NCBI GenBank assembly: GCA_024663395.1 | Contig: JANFAH010000015.1 | Coordinates: 1,178,001 to 1,242,000, forward strand | Source: Pisolithus tinctorius | Taxonomy: Eukaryota; Basidiomycota; Agaricomycetes; Boletales; Pisolithaceae | DNA length: 64,000 nucleotides | Direction of reading: 5' to 3' | Shown here: positions 11,370 through 20,358 of the stretch, in pieces | How positions within the stretch are numbered: the first letter of the stretch is position 1 | How the letters are laid out: each line of letters begins with the position of its first letter | Made by a program: the position numbers and the translations under genes | The notes under the pieces: generated by a model | What the model saw: only the letters and a program-made list of their open reading frames with translations | Told to the model about the DNA's origin: nothing | Database searches by the model: none

Positions 11370-11938
11370 CCTACCGGACCGAGCAGTCTGTTCTCTGAGG
11401 GGTCATGTGACTACCTTTGCAGTCAGGTACTCCGCAGCATGCTCACCACATGGTCCAGCGCCTGGACTGTTTCCTTTTCTGGATGTTCTGTGTTACCCGT
11501 TCGTATGTCCTCCGTCTACCCTTCATTCGTTGTCCAGGAAATTTTACTTGAAAATTTATGAGTCTCCATATGTCAGTTCTGATTCCGATTACTGTACCTC
11601 CATAGCAGTATAAAAGCATGTACTGTACTCCACTGTTCTTCAGTACAAATATCAACTTAGTTCCTACTCCCTCTGATTCTGTCTTCTGCCTGTTGGAGTT
11701 ATCTCCGACCCTCCATCTGTACTCTCCCTCTGAAATATGAGGGCTGAGATCGTGCAAGGGGATAGTGCACGAGCTAAACCCGACGCCCTCACTCTGCTCT
11801 GCCTTTGTCTCGGCAGTCTTCGTTCCTGCCAACACTCCACTAGTCGGAGTTCTGTTCTTCTGTGTCGGACTTGCTTCCAAACCTTTCTCTAGACCTTGTA
11901 TAGCATTGGAGGTGGTCGGAGTAGGCCTGGACTTGACA
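11370..11938 (+). repeat. Gypsy A 5' LTR, right part
   Basis: Continuation of the LTR after the copia insertion, ending GACTTGACA at 11938. It contains TATAAAAG at 11609 and, 33 nt on, AGTACAAATATCAAC, the likely transcript start. It aligns without indels to both gypsy B LTRs; the differences I checked are CG/TG/CA variants (for example GCATGCTC here versus GCGCACTC at 36100). Confidence 0.93.
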
Positions 11939-11951
11939 GTATATTCATACT
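11609..11951 (+). promoter_or_regulatory. Gypsy A promoter, predicted start motif and self-primer site
   Basis: TATAAAAG at 11609-11616 lies 33 nt before AGTACAAATAT (11642-11652). Two bases after the LTR end, 11941-11951 reads ATATTCATACT, whose complement AGTATGAATAT matches the start motif except at the central CA/TG pair. Both forms derive from one ancestral CG, which the gypsy B 3' LTR still has (AGTACGAATAT at 36305). No conventional tRNA primer site was recognised here. Confidence 0.65.
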
Positions 11952-11999
11952 CGCACTTGTATGATCTCCTTTTCTGTCTTCCAAAAAACTTATGCCATT

Positions 12000-13283
12000 A
12001 TGAGAACTCAAGCTCAATCCCAGAGAGAGGTCGCTGGGAACCTCGCTGTAGCACTAGCTAATCCATGTCGACTCCCTTCCGTTGTTGAACAATTCCAGTC
12101 TTTCTCCACTCGATGCTGCTCTCACACTGAGGGTGAAAGCACTTCACAAGCTGGTCGCTCTGACCTCCACCCAACAACTTTCCATACTCTGTCTCCTCGT
12201 AACCGAGATGATGGACCCTACCCCGCCCCTGATTATCCTGATGGTGATCCCGATGGTGGGGGCAGCGGTGACGGGGATGTCCCCAAAGACCCGGCTGAGC
12301 TGCCAGAGGATCCCCTTGTAGCTCTTGCTAGAGCTGTCCATGCACTTGCACGGTCTAGTTCATGCACTGGGGACTCCGCTCCGAAAACCAAAGTCCATGA
12401 GCCTGACACCTTCGATGGCTCTGACCCTAAGAAACTCTGTGAGTTCCTTGTTCAATGCGAGCTGAACTTCCAAGACCGCCCTCACGCATTCCGCTCCAAC
12501 AGAGCAAAGGTTACCTTTGCTCAGTCTTATCTCAAGGGTATGGCTCTGGCTTGGTTCGAGCCAGATCTACTAAATCCCGACAACTATGACCACCTGCTCT
12601 GGATGGATGACTACCATGAGTTCTTACAAGAGCTCACAACTAATTTTGGTCTGCATGATGCCATAGTGGATGCCATCCAACAACTCAAGAACCTCACCAT
12701 GAAGGATGGTTCTTGAATTACCAAATATGTCATGGAGTTCAATTGCTGGGCTTCACAGGTCAAGGACTATGGTGTTGGTGCACTCTGCCACCGCTTCTAT
12801 AGCAGACTTCCAGACTGCATCAAGGACGAGATCGCTCATGTTGGAAAACCTTCTACCCTTGCACAACTCCATGAACTCGCTCAGACCATCGATGCACGCT
12901 ACTGGGAGTGCAAAGCAGAGATCTCGCACACCACCAAGTCTGCCTCTGACAAGTTGCAGTCTTCCAACTCCAACAATAAACCTAAGTCGTCATCCTCCTC
13001 CTCCGCTCCAAAGTCTGACGCCAAGGGCAAGGGCAAACAGAAAGATCCGCCCAAGTCTGATGCGCCTAAGTCCAATATTGCCCACCTTCTGGGCAAAGAT
13101 GGCAAACTCACCTCTGCTGAGTGCCAGCGCAGGATGAAAAACAACCTCTGCCTCTTCTGTGGCGAGGCTGGCCACTCCACCAAGGACTGTCCCAAGTCCA
13201 CCTCTCGCACAGCCAAAGCCTGTGCAGCTATGGCTGGAACCCCACCTACTCCAACTGAGGAGAAGGCAGAGCCAAAAAATTAG
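12000..13283 (+). pseudogene. Gypsy A gag
   Basis: ATG at 12000. The frame gives a capsid-like region (FDGSDPKKLCEFLVQCELNF, then AWFEPDLLNPD) and ends with a CCHC zinc knuckle (CLFCGEAGHSTKDC, near 13153-13190). One in-frame TGA at about 12714 interrupts it; gypsy B has CGA at the same codon, which shows the lesion is a CpG transition. The fourth codon is CAA here and TGA in copy B, both explained by an ancestral CGA. The product would be the structural particle protein of the retrotransposon. Confidence 0.9.
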
Positions 13284-13360
13284 TCCACTCCTCCAGGGAG
13301 CTTGCACAGCCTGGAGGAAGCGTTGATCCCAACTGTGCGCAACCAGACATCCGACTCAAC

Positions 13361-15008
13361 ATGTCCGCTCTTTCTAGTCCCAATTCTTTACTTCCATCTG
13401 TAACTCTTCTTGACTATTCTGATGATACTGTTTCTGTGTTGATCGATTCTGGTTCCTCTCATTGTTTCATAGACCTGTCTATAATCAAAAAATATGCCAT
13501 TCCTGTTTCCTCCGTTTCTCCGCCAGTTCCGCTCTGCTTGTTTGATGGTAGTACAAATGCTGTCATTTCCCAAGAAGTAGATCTTTCCCTCTGCTTTCCT
13601 TCTGGCGATGTCAACTCTGTTTCATTTTATGTTACTCTGTTGGATTCTTCATGTTCGCTGGTATTAGGACACAACTGGCTCACCTGCTTCAATCCATTGA
13701 TTGACTGGGTACTGGGCAGTATATCATTCAAACCATTGTTACAGGGAATGCCGACACCCCAGGCGCCTTCGTCATCTTCCACTGCGACTTCTGCTCTGGA
13801 TCCGACACCCTCTGCTCTGTTTGCAGCTCCGACTGCACCTCTGACAGACTCGCCGCGCTCTGCTCCACTCATCTCACTCACCAATGCTGCTGCATATGTC
13901 AGAGCCTGTGCTCTCCCTGGCTCTAGACAGTTCCGCTTACAGCTCTCTGCTGATGACGTGAAGCTTCATGCATCCTCTGCCTCTTCTCCACCTCCTGACC
14001 TCTCTTTGGTTCCTCCTGAGTATCACAAGTTTGCTGATGTCTTTAGTAAAGACAAGGCCACAGAACTTCTGCCACACCGCTCGTTTGATCTCAAGATTGA
14101 CCTCGAGGAAGGAGCTTCTCTGCCCATTGGCATGATCTACTCTCTTTCTCTGCCAGAGCTTGAAGCTCTACACACCTTTATTGACGAGCATCTTGGCTAC
14201 AGTTTCATCAAACAGTCCACCTCCACTCACAGTGCCCCTGTCCTCTTTGTGAAGAAGAAGGACGGTTCACTCTGCCTCTGCATAGACTATCGAGGACTCA
14301 ACAAAATCACGAAAAAAGATCACTATCCACTGCTGCTCATCTCTGACCTACTCAACTCTCCAAGCCGCGCTAAAGTCTACACCAAGATCAATCTCCGCCA
14401 TGCCTATCATCTAGTCTGCATAGCGGATGGAGATGAATGGAAAATGGCTTTCTGCACTTGTTATGGTTCTTATGAGTGGCAGGTGATGCCATTTGGTCTG
14501 ACTAATGCACCTGCAGCTTTCCAGTGATTTGTCAATAGCATCTTTGCAGACATGCTCGATGTCTGCATTGTGGTATACCTCAATGACATCCTAATCTATT
14601 CACAGGATGTGGAGTTGCATCACAAACACGTAAAAGAGGTACTCCGTCGCCTTCAAAAGCATGGCCTTTATGCCAAGCTGGAGAAGTGCGAGTTTCACTC
14701 CAACTCTGTTGAGTACCTCGGTTATGTTCTTTCTCCCTCCAGTCTCACCATGTCTGCTGAGAAGGTTCAGGCAGTCCGCGACTGGCCTGAGCCATGGAAG
14801 GTGCGAGACATCCAGTCTTTCCTTGGCTTCGCAAATTTCTACAGACGATTCATTAATAACTACTCTGACATCGTCGTTCCACTCACTCGCCTCACACAAA
14901 AGGGTGCTCCTTGGAACTTTTCTGAGGAGTGCCAATCCACTTTCCTCCACCTGAAGGATGCCTTCAGCTCCACTCCTGTTCTCACTCATTGGGTTCCTGA
15001 TGCTCCGC
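13361..15008 (+). pseudogene. Gypsy A pol (protease, reverse transcriptase, truncated)
   Basis: It opens just after gag. Aspartic protease motif [12 protein letters not shown] (about residue 28), then reverse transcriptase with [17 protein letters not shown] and FGLTNAPAAFQ. TGA at 14525-14527 stands where related proteins have Arg (AFQ-R-F). The catalytic box reads VVYLNDILIY: the first Asp of YLDD is Asn, explained by CTCGAT to CTCAAT. The frame continues through FLGFANFYRRFI to the break at 15008. Copy B shares both the TGA and YLND. Confidence 0.9.
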
Positions 15009-15741
15009 TGTGAGTCAAAGTGTGGAATGCTGGTGAAAACCAAACAAATCCAACACAAAAGACAAATAAGAGTGAGTGGTGGTTTGCCTCCGTGGAACCT
15101 GGAGTGCAGAGAAACCTAAAGTGGGGGGAGTTTCAATGGCAGGTGCTCCTAGCGCAAGTCATCAATGAGTTACGCAGGAGTAGATGAATGGATGATGACT
15201 GAGGAGGGGATGCTGAACCGAGTGAAGGTGTTCAGCTGAAAGGACTTCTTGGAATCATGGACTTCGATAAAATGTGCTCCTGGCGCAAGTCGTCAACGGG
15301 TTACACAGGAGTGGAGGGATGACTAAGACTGCTGACTAAGAGGAAGCTTCAGATGAATGATGGAGGCAGATAGACTCTTTCAAATGAGCCTCCACTACCA
15401 AGTATACAAATGATGACAGATAGACCCCTTCGTGGAGCCTCAACTGTCGACGACAAGATAGGCACTGGACTGACTGCTGGACTGCTTCTGAATTGCTTCT
15501 TGGTAGCTAAGTACATGGGGGTTTATATACTGTGGGGGGAGCATAGCTTGTGACAAACAAGGCACAAACACTTGGTAAGTAATGAGTAAGGACTGAGTAA
15601 TCATGATGAGTAAGCGAGAAATGAAAAGTAAGCAAGCAAAGAAGATTGGTAAGTACTGGCAATGAACGAGTCAAGGATAGTCAAAATATCACAAAATGAG
15701 TCAAATAGAATCAGAAACTGAGTAAGCGCACTGATATCACA
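15009..15741 (-). repeat. X1 terminal LTR
   Basis: Read on the minus strand it begins TGTGATATCAGTGCG and ends TTTGACTCACA, giving TGTGA/TCACA inverted ends, 733 bp. It contains GTATATAAACC (about 15520), a TATA-type promoter. The matching LTR of X2 is 37810-38538 and ends TTTGACTCACA at 38538. The sequence before the LTR is pyrimidine-rich on the sense strand, so no typical polypurine tract is seen. Confidence 0.7.
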
Positions 15742-15937
15742 TTAGGGGGTGGCGATGCAAGTTAGATCTTGGTGGAGACATCTCTAGATCCAAAGATGGC
15801 ATGACAGATGGATGGTGTTTCCAGATAGGGAAGTATTAATTCCAGAATTGAAGGGCATGAGTCAGGTGTCAAAGGGGGCCAGGGCATTGGGGGTCTGTGG
15901 GGCAGCGAGAGCATATGCGATCGCGTCTCCCACCCTT

Positions 15938-16525
15938 TCATCTTCTCAGCGAAGTTAACAAACACTTCATGAACAGGGCTCTGATGGAGGAGGAGGAGAA
16001 GTGGGGGACATCTTCTGCTGAATCTTGCAGTAAGAAGGCAAGATGCATGTCATACTCATCATGAATGCAATCAGGGAGGCTGGAGGACAGTAGATTATAC
16101 TGCAGCTGTTGCAATGTGGGAAGAATGATGGATGAGACTGGAATAAAGATGGTGCAGGGAGCAGGGAGGAACGATCCATATGCTTCATCAACCGGGGAGA
16201 CTGAAATGACCACATAAGACCTTTCTAACTGAGTGACAGACCTGAGGTGACCAAAGAATGTCCTTCTGGAAGTCATACTGACAAGGAGAACATGCTGACC
16301 AAGTTGCATGGGATAAGATGGGGCTGACAACGACGGGATGAACCAGGGGGCCTCAGGACGGAAGCTGGTGGGAACACCTGGCAGATATATGTAGCCACTG
16401 TCTCTGGCAAATGAGACAAGCAAGAAGACCAATGAAGAGGTGGCCATGATTGATGGACTTAGCGAAATGAGTGTCTGATGGATGGAGTGCTGTAGAAACG
16501 CACAGGGTGTGAGGATCCTCTCCAA
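15938..16525 (-). CDS. Conserved small ORF of retroelement X1 (unknown function)
   Basis: 195 codons open. The likely product starts at the internal Met at about 16447 (MATSSLVFLLVSFARD), because similarity to X2 is best from there. The protein has a hydrophobic N-terminus, then YLPGVPTSFRPEAPW, LVSMTSRRTFFGHLRS, LERSYVVISVSPVDEAYGS and FLPAPCTIFIPVSSIILP. The X2 copy (37027 on) aligns over about 150 residues with conservative changes and one stop. It lies immediately upstream of the 3' LTR, where accessory or envelope-like genes often sit. I recognise no family. No zinc-finger, protease or polymerase motif is visible. Confidence 0.5.
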   Translation of the reverse strand: MERILTPCAFLQHSIHQTLISLSPSIMATSSLVFLLVSFARDSGYIYLPGVPTSFRPEAPWFIPSLSAPSYPMQLGQHVLLVSMTSRRTFFGHLRSVTQLERSYVVISVSPVDEAYGSFLPAPCTIFIPVSSIILPTLQQLQYNLLSSSLPDCIHDEYDMHLAFLLQDSAEDVPHFSSSSIRALFMKCLLTSLRR

Positions 16526-16718
16526 ATTTGGAAGGAAGAATCGTGGGGCTGAGCACTTTAAGCGAGTGTGGGAACGGAGTCGATATCTTTGGAAATGGTG
16601 GAGATATGATGAAAACCGGAATGCCGTACATGGGCACTAAAAACCTTTAATGCACGCTTAACTCGCTTCCTCTTTTCTCTTTAGCACTGACGACTCATTC
16701 TTGTGCGAAGGATGACTG

Positions 16719-18146
16719 TTAACATCTGACAGTCTTTCTACGCATGAGGCCTTCAGTCTTCACCTGCATGCTTGGGCATTGTGCGCAACTCGTCAACGAG
16801 TTAGGCAGAGTCAGCTGTAACCATGTCCACAACACCTTTGGCGTGTGACACCATATGGAGGTCTTTGCACTACTACCTTCCAGATCGGGGAGATTGAAAG
16901 AAACATTTTTTTGTCTTTTATTGCAAGTGGAATTAAGCAGGCATGGTTTTACATCTGGCCCTGAGCCCTTTTGGGACTCCACTTCAGATGATGTAAGAGT
17001 AAGAGAAGAGGAAACAGATTCTGAACCATTAAGTAACTCCTGTGGTTTGTCATGTCCATGACTCTCGGACTCGGACTCAATCCAGTCCGGACCCCTAGCC
17101 CCTATCTCCGGTCAACTCCGGTCCTAGTCCAGCCTAGAAAACCCAATCCCGGCCCTAGACAACCCAACTCCGGTCTAAATAACTTAAGTCCGGTGTTTTA
17201 CCCCTATCTCTGGTCTGTTTCAGCCTCCCGGCCTTGCGCTGCTCCACCCCGGTCCTCCTAGGTCTATGTCCGGGTCACCCGGACATAACTCCGGTCTGTT
17301 CCCCTTTGTTTGTACTATATTTAGTCTAGCCCGTTTCATCTGACTTTTGCTTACTGTACAATCCTGTGTCTGACCCCGGTTATGCCGGTCACCCGGACTT
17401 TGGCTATTAGCCTCTGCATAGCCACTGTGGCTATCCTCATCTTGCTAATCCTCTTGCTAATAGCTTATTAACAAGTCCGGCTCTATGTTCGTTATCCCGG
17501 ACCGGCCTCATGTATTTAACCCCTGTACATACTTCGTAGCACCCTCAGTCAGAATATCAACTTAGTATTACCCTCAACTCCATATTACCCCTCGAGACTA
17601 CTCTATAGCTAAGGCCAAGCCTTAAGCTATCCCCGACCCCTGTCCCGGACCTCTCCCTGGCTTGCATAAGGGTACAGCACATAAGCTGAGACCAAGGGAG
17701 GTAGATCCAACCCCGGACCGGCTTCCCCTTGTGCGCACTCCAACACCGGTCGGTTTCCCACGCTACCGGTCTTATTCCCGCGCTCCCGGCCTTAAGTCCG
17801 GTCCTCCGGACTTAGCCCCTATCCTCCGGCCTCAACTCCGGTCCAACCGGACTTGGCCCCTGTCTCTCGGCCTTGATGTTGGCCACTTGGACTTAACCCC
17901 TGTCACCCGGTCTTGAAGCCTGGTCACCCGAGGGTAAACCCGTACTTCACATGGTTCTTCAATGTCGAGGAAAGAGAAGTGATTGAAAGAAACTACTGGT
18001 ACACTATTTTTTATATTTTTATTTTCGATTTTTGTATTTTCTTTTGTATTTTTAAGTCCATAAGTAGAATGAAATCCATAAAATGAAGAAGAAGAAGAAA
18101 CAGGAACAAATGTCTGTATGTTAGAGTCTGCAGGACCCAACTTCAC
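16719..18146 (-). pseudogene. 172-codon ORF interrupted by solo LTR 2
   Basis: The frame starts at ATG 18146 (MKLGPADSNIQTF), overlapping the end of the gag frame by four bases, and runs to 17957. Solo LTR 2 and its duplication then intervene, and the same frame resumes at 17042 and stops at 16719. Without the LTR and one copy of TGGTT the frame is continuous (195 plus 324 nt). The encoded region is Ser/Thr-rich, without a motif I recognise. The overlap with gag suggests the start of a pol or accessory frame. Confidence 0.55.
17048..17951 (+). repeat. Solo LTR 2 (same family as solo LTR 1)
   Basis: 904 bp, TGTCATGTCC to CTTCACA, with a perfect 5-bp duplication TGGTT (17043-17047 and 17952-17956). 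TATTTAA at 17513 is followed 34 nt on by AGTCAGAATATCAAC (17547), the same architecture as the gypsy A/B LTR. It is rich in CCGG although it sits in CpG-poor relic DNA, so it inserted late. No internal element sequence remains, as expected after LTR-LTR recombination. Confidence 0.95.
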
Positions 18147-19198
18147 TGCAGCTCCAATTCTTTTAACTGGTTGATATGAGCAATGATTTGCTCAAAGCTC
18201 ATCCCCTCCATTGCCTGTAGGTGGGGGTTGGGTCCAGTGTCAGTATTTACAGCCCTGATGGGGTGTCCTTGTGATTGTGCCTGTTTAGGGCACTCACTTT
18301 GGTAATGGCCCTTAAGGCTGCATCTGAAACAGGTAATATGGGACTTGTCCTTAGGGGGTCCCTTCCCCTTTCCTTGCCACTGGGTGGCACCTATATCCAT
18401 GGGGGCACTGGCCCCAGGCTGCATCCCTGTGGCAGTGAAGCCACAAGGTTGATTTTGAGGCCATACCCTCAAAGAGGAGGCCATCATGTACCAGTGGTTT
18501 TCAAAATTTCCAGCCACCAACCAGAGCTCTGTTACATAGTCTTTGTACTTTTCTTTTCTTTTCCCCAAATGATGCATAAGGCAGAGCACCTTGGGGTTTA
18601 TTGCCTGTTCAAGGCACAGGATGGCCAAGTCATTGGAAGCACTCACCATAAGCTTCCAACTGTCAAACTCTGCCAAGAAGGCATCCATTTGAGACTGTCC
18701 CTGCCTTGCTTTCTGCATCTTCTTCTGGGCCCAATCCCCATTGTTCATGGGCTGGAAGCAAGAGTTGAGATCAGCTACCACCTCATTGATGGTTGGCCAG
18801 TTCGCATTTGCCAAGTGGAAATCCAACTTGGCCCAAGCATAGTTGCTGGCAATCAGACCAGTCATCTGGGTCCAGAATGCCATGCAATCCTGGCTTGTAT
18901 AGTGATGGACTGCCACTTTGCAGTAGGCTCTCATCTTGATTACCCACTCTTCATACTTGTTTATGGAACCATCAAAAGTTCTGGGTTTGGCAACACCCCT
19001 TTTTGTGGGATCGAAGTTAGATGTTTGTGCTGCAGCTGGCACCAGCATGTACTGTTGCATGGCTTGTGCCATTGCTGCTGCCATAGCTTGCACCATGGCA
19101 TAATCAACAGGGGGGGGGTTGTGGCTGGTTTGGGTCCATTTCTGCTTGTTAGTGGAACTGGTTTGTGAAGGGGGCAGTGAATGGAATGGCAGTTCCAA
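18143..19198 (-). CDS. Retrotransposon gag protein (relic element, frame intact)
   Basis: Open frame of 351 residues. A Gln/Ala/Met-rich N-terminus is followed by a gag-like domain (RTFDGSINKYEEWVIKMRAY; WPTINEVVADLNSCFQP; LAEFDSWKLM) and a CCHC zinc knuckle CFRCSLKGHYQSEC near residue 285. This is the nucleic-acid-binding capsid protein of an LTR retrotransposon. The frame has no stop although the DNA is strongly CpG-depleted, unlike the gypsy A/B gag genes. Its downstream frame (ATG 18146) overlaps its end. No intact pol is seen. Confidence 0.8.
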   Translation of the reverse strand: MELPFHSLPPSQTSSTNKQKWTQTSHNPPPVDYAMVQAMAAAMAQAMQQYMLVPAAAQTSNFDPTKRGVAKPRTFDGSINKYEEWVIKMRAYCKVAVHHYTSQDCMAFWTQMTGLIASNYAWAKLDFHLANANWPTINEVVADLNSCFQPMNNGDWAQKKMQKARQGQSQMDAFLAEFDSWKLMVSASNDLAILCLEQAINPKVLCLMHHLGKRKEKYKDYVTELWLVAGNFENHWYMMASSLRVWPQNQPCGFTATGMQPGASAPMDIGATQWQGKGKGPPKDKSHITCFRCSLKGHYQSECPKQAQSQGHPIRAVNTDTGPNPHLQAMEGMSFEQIIAHINQLKELELQ

Positions 19199-20341
19199 AG
19201 GTTGTAGGGGATGTTGAAGACAAACCTGAGTTTGTTCAGTTCAGGAGAGGGTGAAGGAGAAGGGTAGACGAGCTCAGGAGTTACCTCGCAGAAGAGCTCG
19301 AGAGGTGGAAGGAGAAGTGGGGTAAGCGGGGACAGTGAGCACAAAAGGCATGGAGTGGAGAGTTCCCTTTTGTAAGGGATGAACCTAAGAGGGAGACAAA
19401 GCTCAACCTCTTCCTTCTTGATGGCAGGAATGGTGGTAGAGTAGAAGTAAAGTAGGCATATTACTTGCCGATGATGTTCAGGACCACTAAACACATAGTC
19501 CATTCACTGTTGCACACCTGATCAATCTCCTAGAAATAGGGAGAGACCAGCCTGGCACACTATGCAAACTATGGTGGGTATGAGAATGTTGACTACTGGT
19601 CTACCTCCACTGCTGTGCAGGAACTATGACTAAGTATGGCTCAGCTGCTCTGGACCTTGTGGGCCCTCTTGACCAAGCATTGCCCTTCGTGCACTGAGCT
19701 TGACCTCAGGATGGTGTATATATGTAAACTAAAACTCCCTAAGATGCTTGCCCAACTGGCTTCATCACTCAGGTGCTCTCAGTCACACTGATGGAAGCGA
19801 AAAAGAAACTATGGGTGGAACTGCCCACTACAACTATCGTACTGCAGTTGACCCTTGGTGCTGGGAATGAAGGGATAGGGGAGAAGTTAGAATCTAGTTC
19901 AAGTGAAGCAACCAAAGATGAAGTCTTCTCAGCTATCACTTCAAACCAGAGAGATTGGGAGTGGAACCCATTGACTGAGGGACAAGCTTAAAATGAACTA
20001 GATTAGAGAAACTGGCTATGACAAACAATGGGACTTATATACTGCCTTACTGTTTGTATGTACTGCCACGAGAGAATGTTCTAGAAAGAAGTAAACAAAA
20101 GAGAGAACTATGCTATTGGATGAATGCAAACATGTGTTAGCAACAAGGCACAGCCTTACTAAGTATCATGTAAGTGTGGAAGAGTAAGTAAAAGGAAAAG
20201 TCTGAGATGACTAAGCATCCCTAAAGCATAACCCTAACCAGAGGGTGGATATATAAAGGCAGCTAAGAAATGTGGGAGTGAAAAGTCTACTGGTTGTTAC
20301 ACCAGTAGTGGTACTTAGACCACCCCCAATACTAACAACAA
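19199..20341 (-). other. Leader and probable old LTR upstream of the gag relic
   Basis: On the minus strand this begins with TGTTGTTAGTATTGGG at 20341, has a TATA-like GTATATAAGTCCC at about 20040 and leads to the gag start. It looks like a CpG-poor 5' LTR plus leader, inserted into the intron or just downstream of the DDE transposase relic. No second copy of this LTR was found in the window, so its right border and duplication are unproven. No gene seen. Confidence 0.4.
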
Positions 20342-20358
20342 CATATCAACCATAAGTA

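Larger units (their letters stand above)
5335..15008 (+). mobile_element. Ty3/gypsy retrotransposon copy A (chromovirus type), 3'-truncated
   Basis: Plus-oriented LTR retrotransposon. The 714-bp 5' LTR (5335-5479 plus 11370-11938) is split by the copia insertion. Gag and the first part of pol follow (protease, reverse transcriptase, start of RNase H). The copy ends at 15008, where the LTR terminus of element X1 begins; integrase, chromodomain and 3' LTR are missing and are not found on the far side of X1. Compared with copy B (28567-36601) most differences are CG versus TG/CA. Copy A is dead: TGA inside gag and pol, YLND in place of YxDD in the reverse transcriptase, and no integrase. Confidence 0.9.
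15009..17047 (-). mobile_element. LTR element X1, 3' half (minus oriented)
   Basis: Homologous to X2 (36602-38538) but in the opposite orientation and moderately diverged. Reading on the minus strand: part of an upstream ORF (16719-17042 and beyond solo LTR 2), a small ORF (16525-15938), then a terminal LTR (15741-15009). The left terminus abuts broken gypsy A sequence at 15008. The 5' half is either interrupted by solo LTR 2 and continuous with the gag relic at 18143-19198, or lost; reading-frame continuity across the solo LTR favours the first, while different CpG content and the lack of a matching 5' LTR leave it open. Confidence 0.65.

Noticed and set aside
18275..19168. 297-codon plus-strand ORF
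   Set aside because: Antisense shadow of the gag frame (zinc knuckle and gag motifs are on the minus strand).
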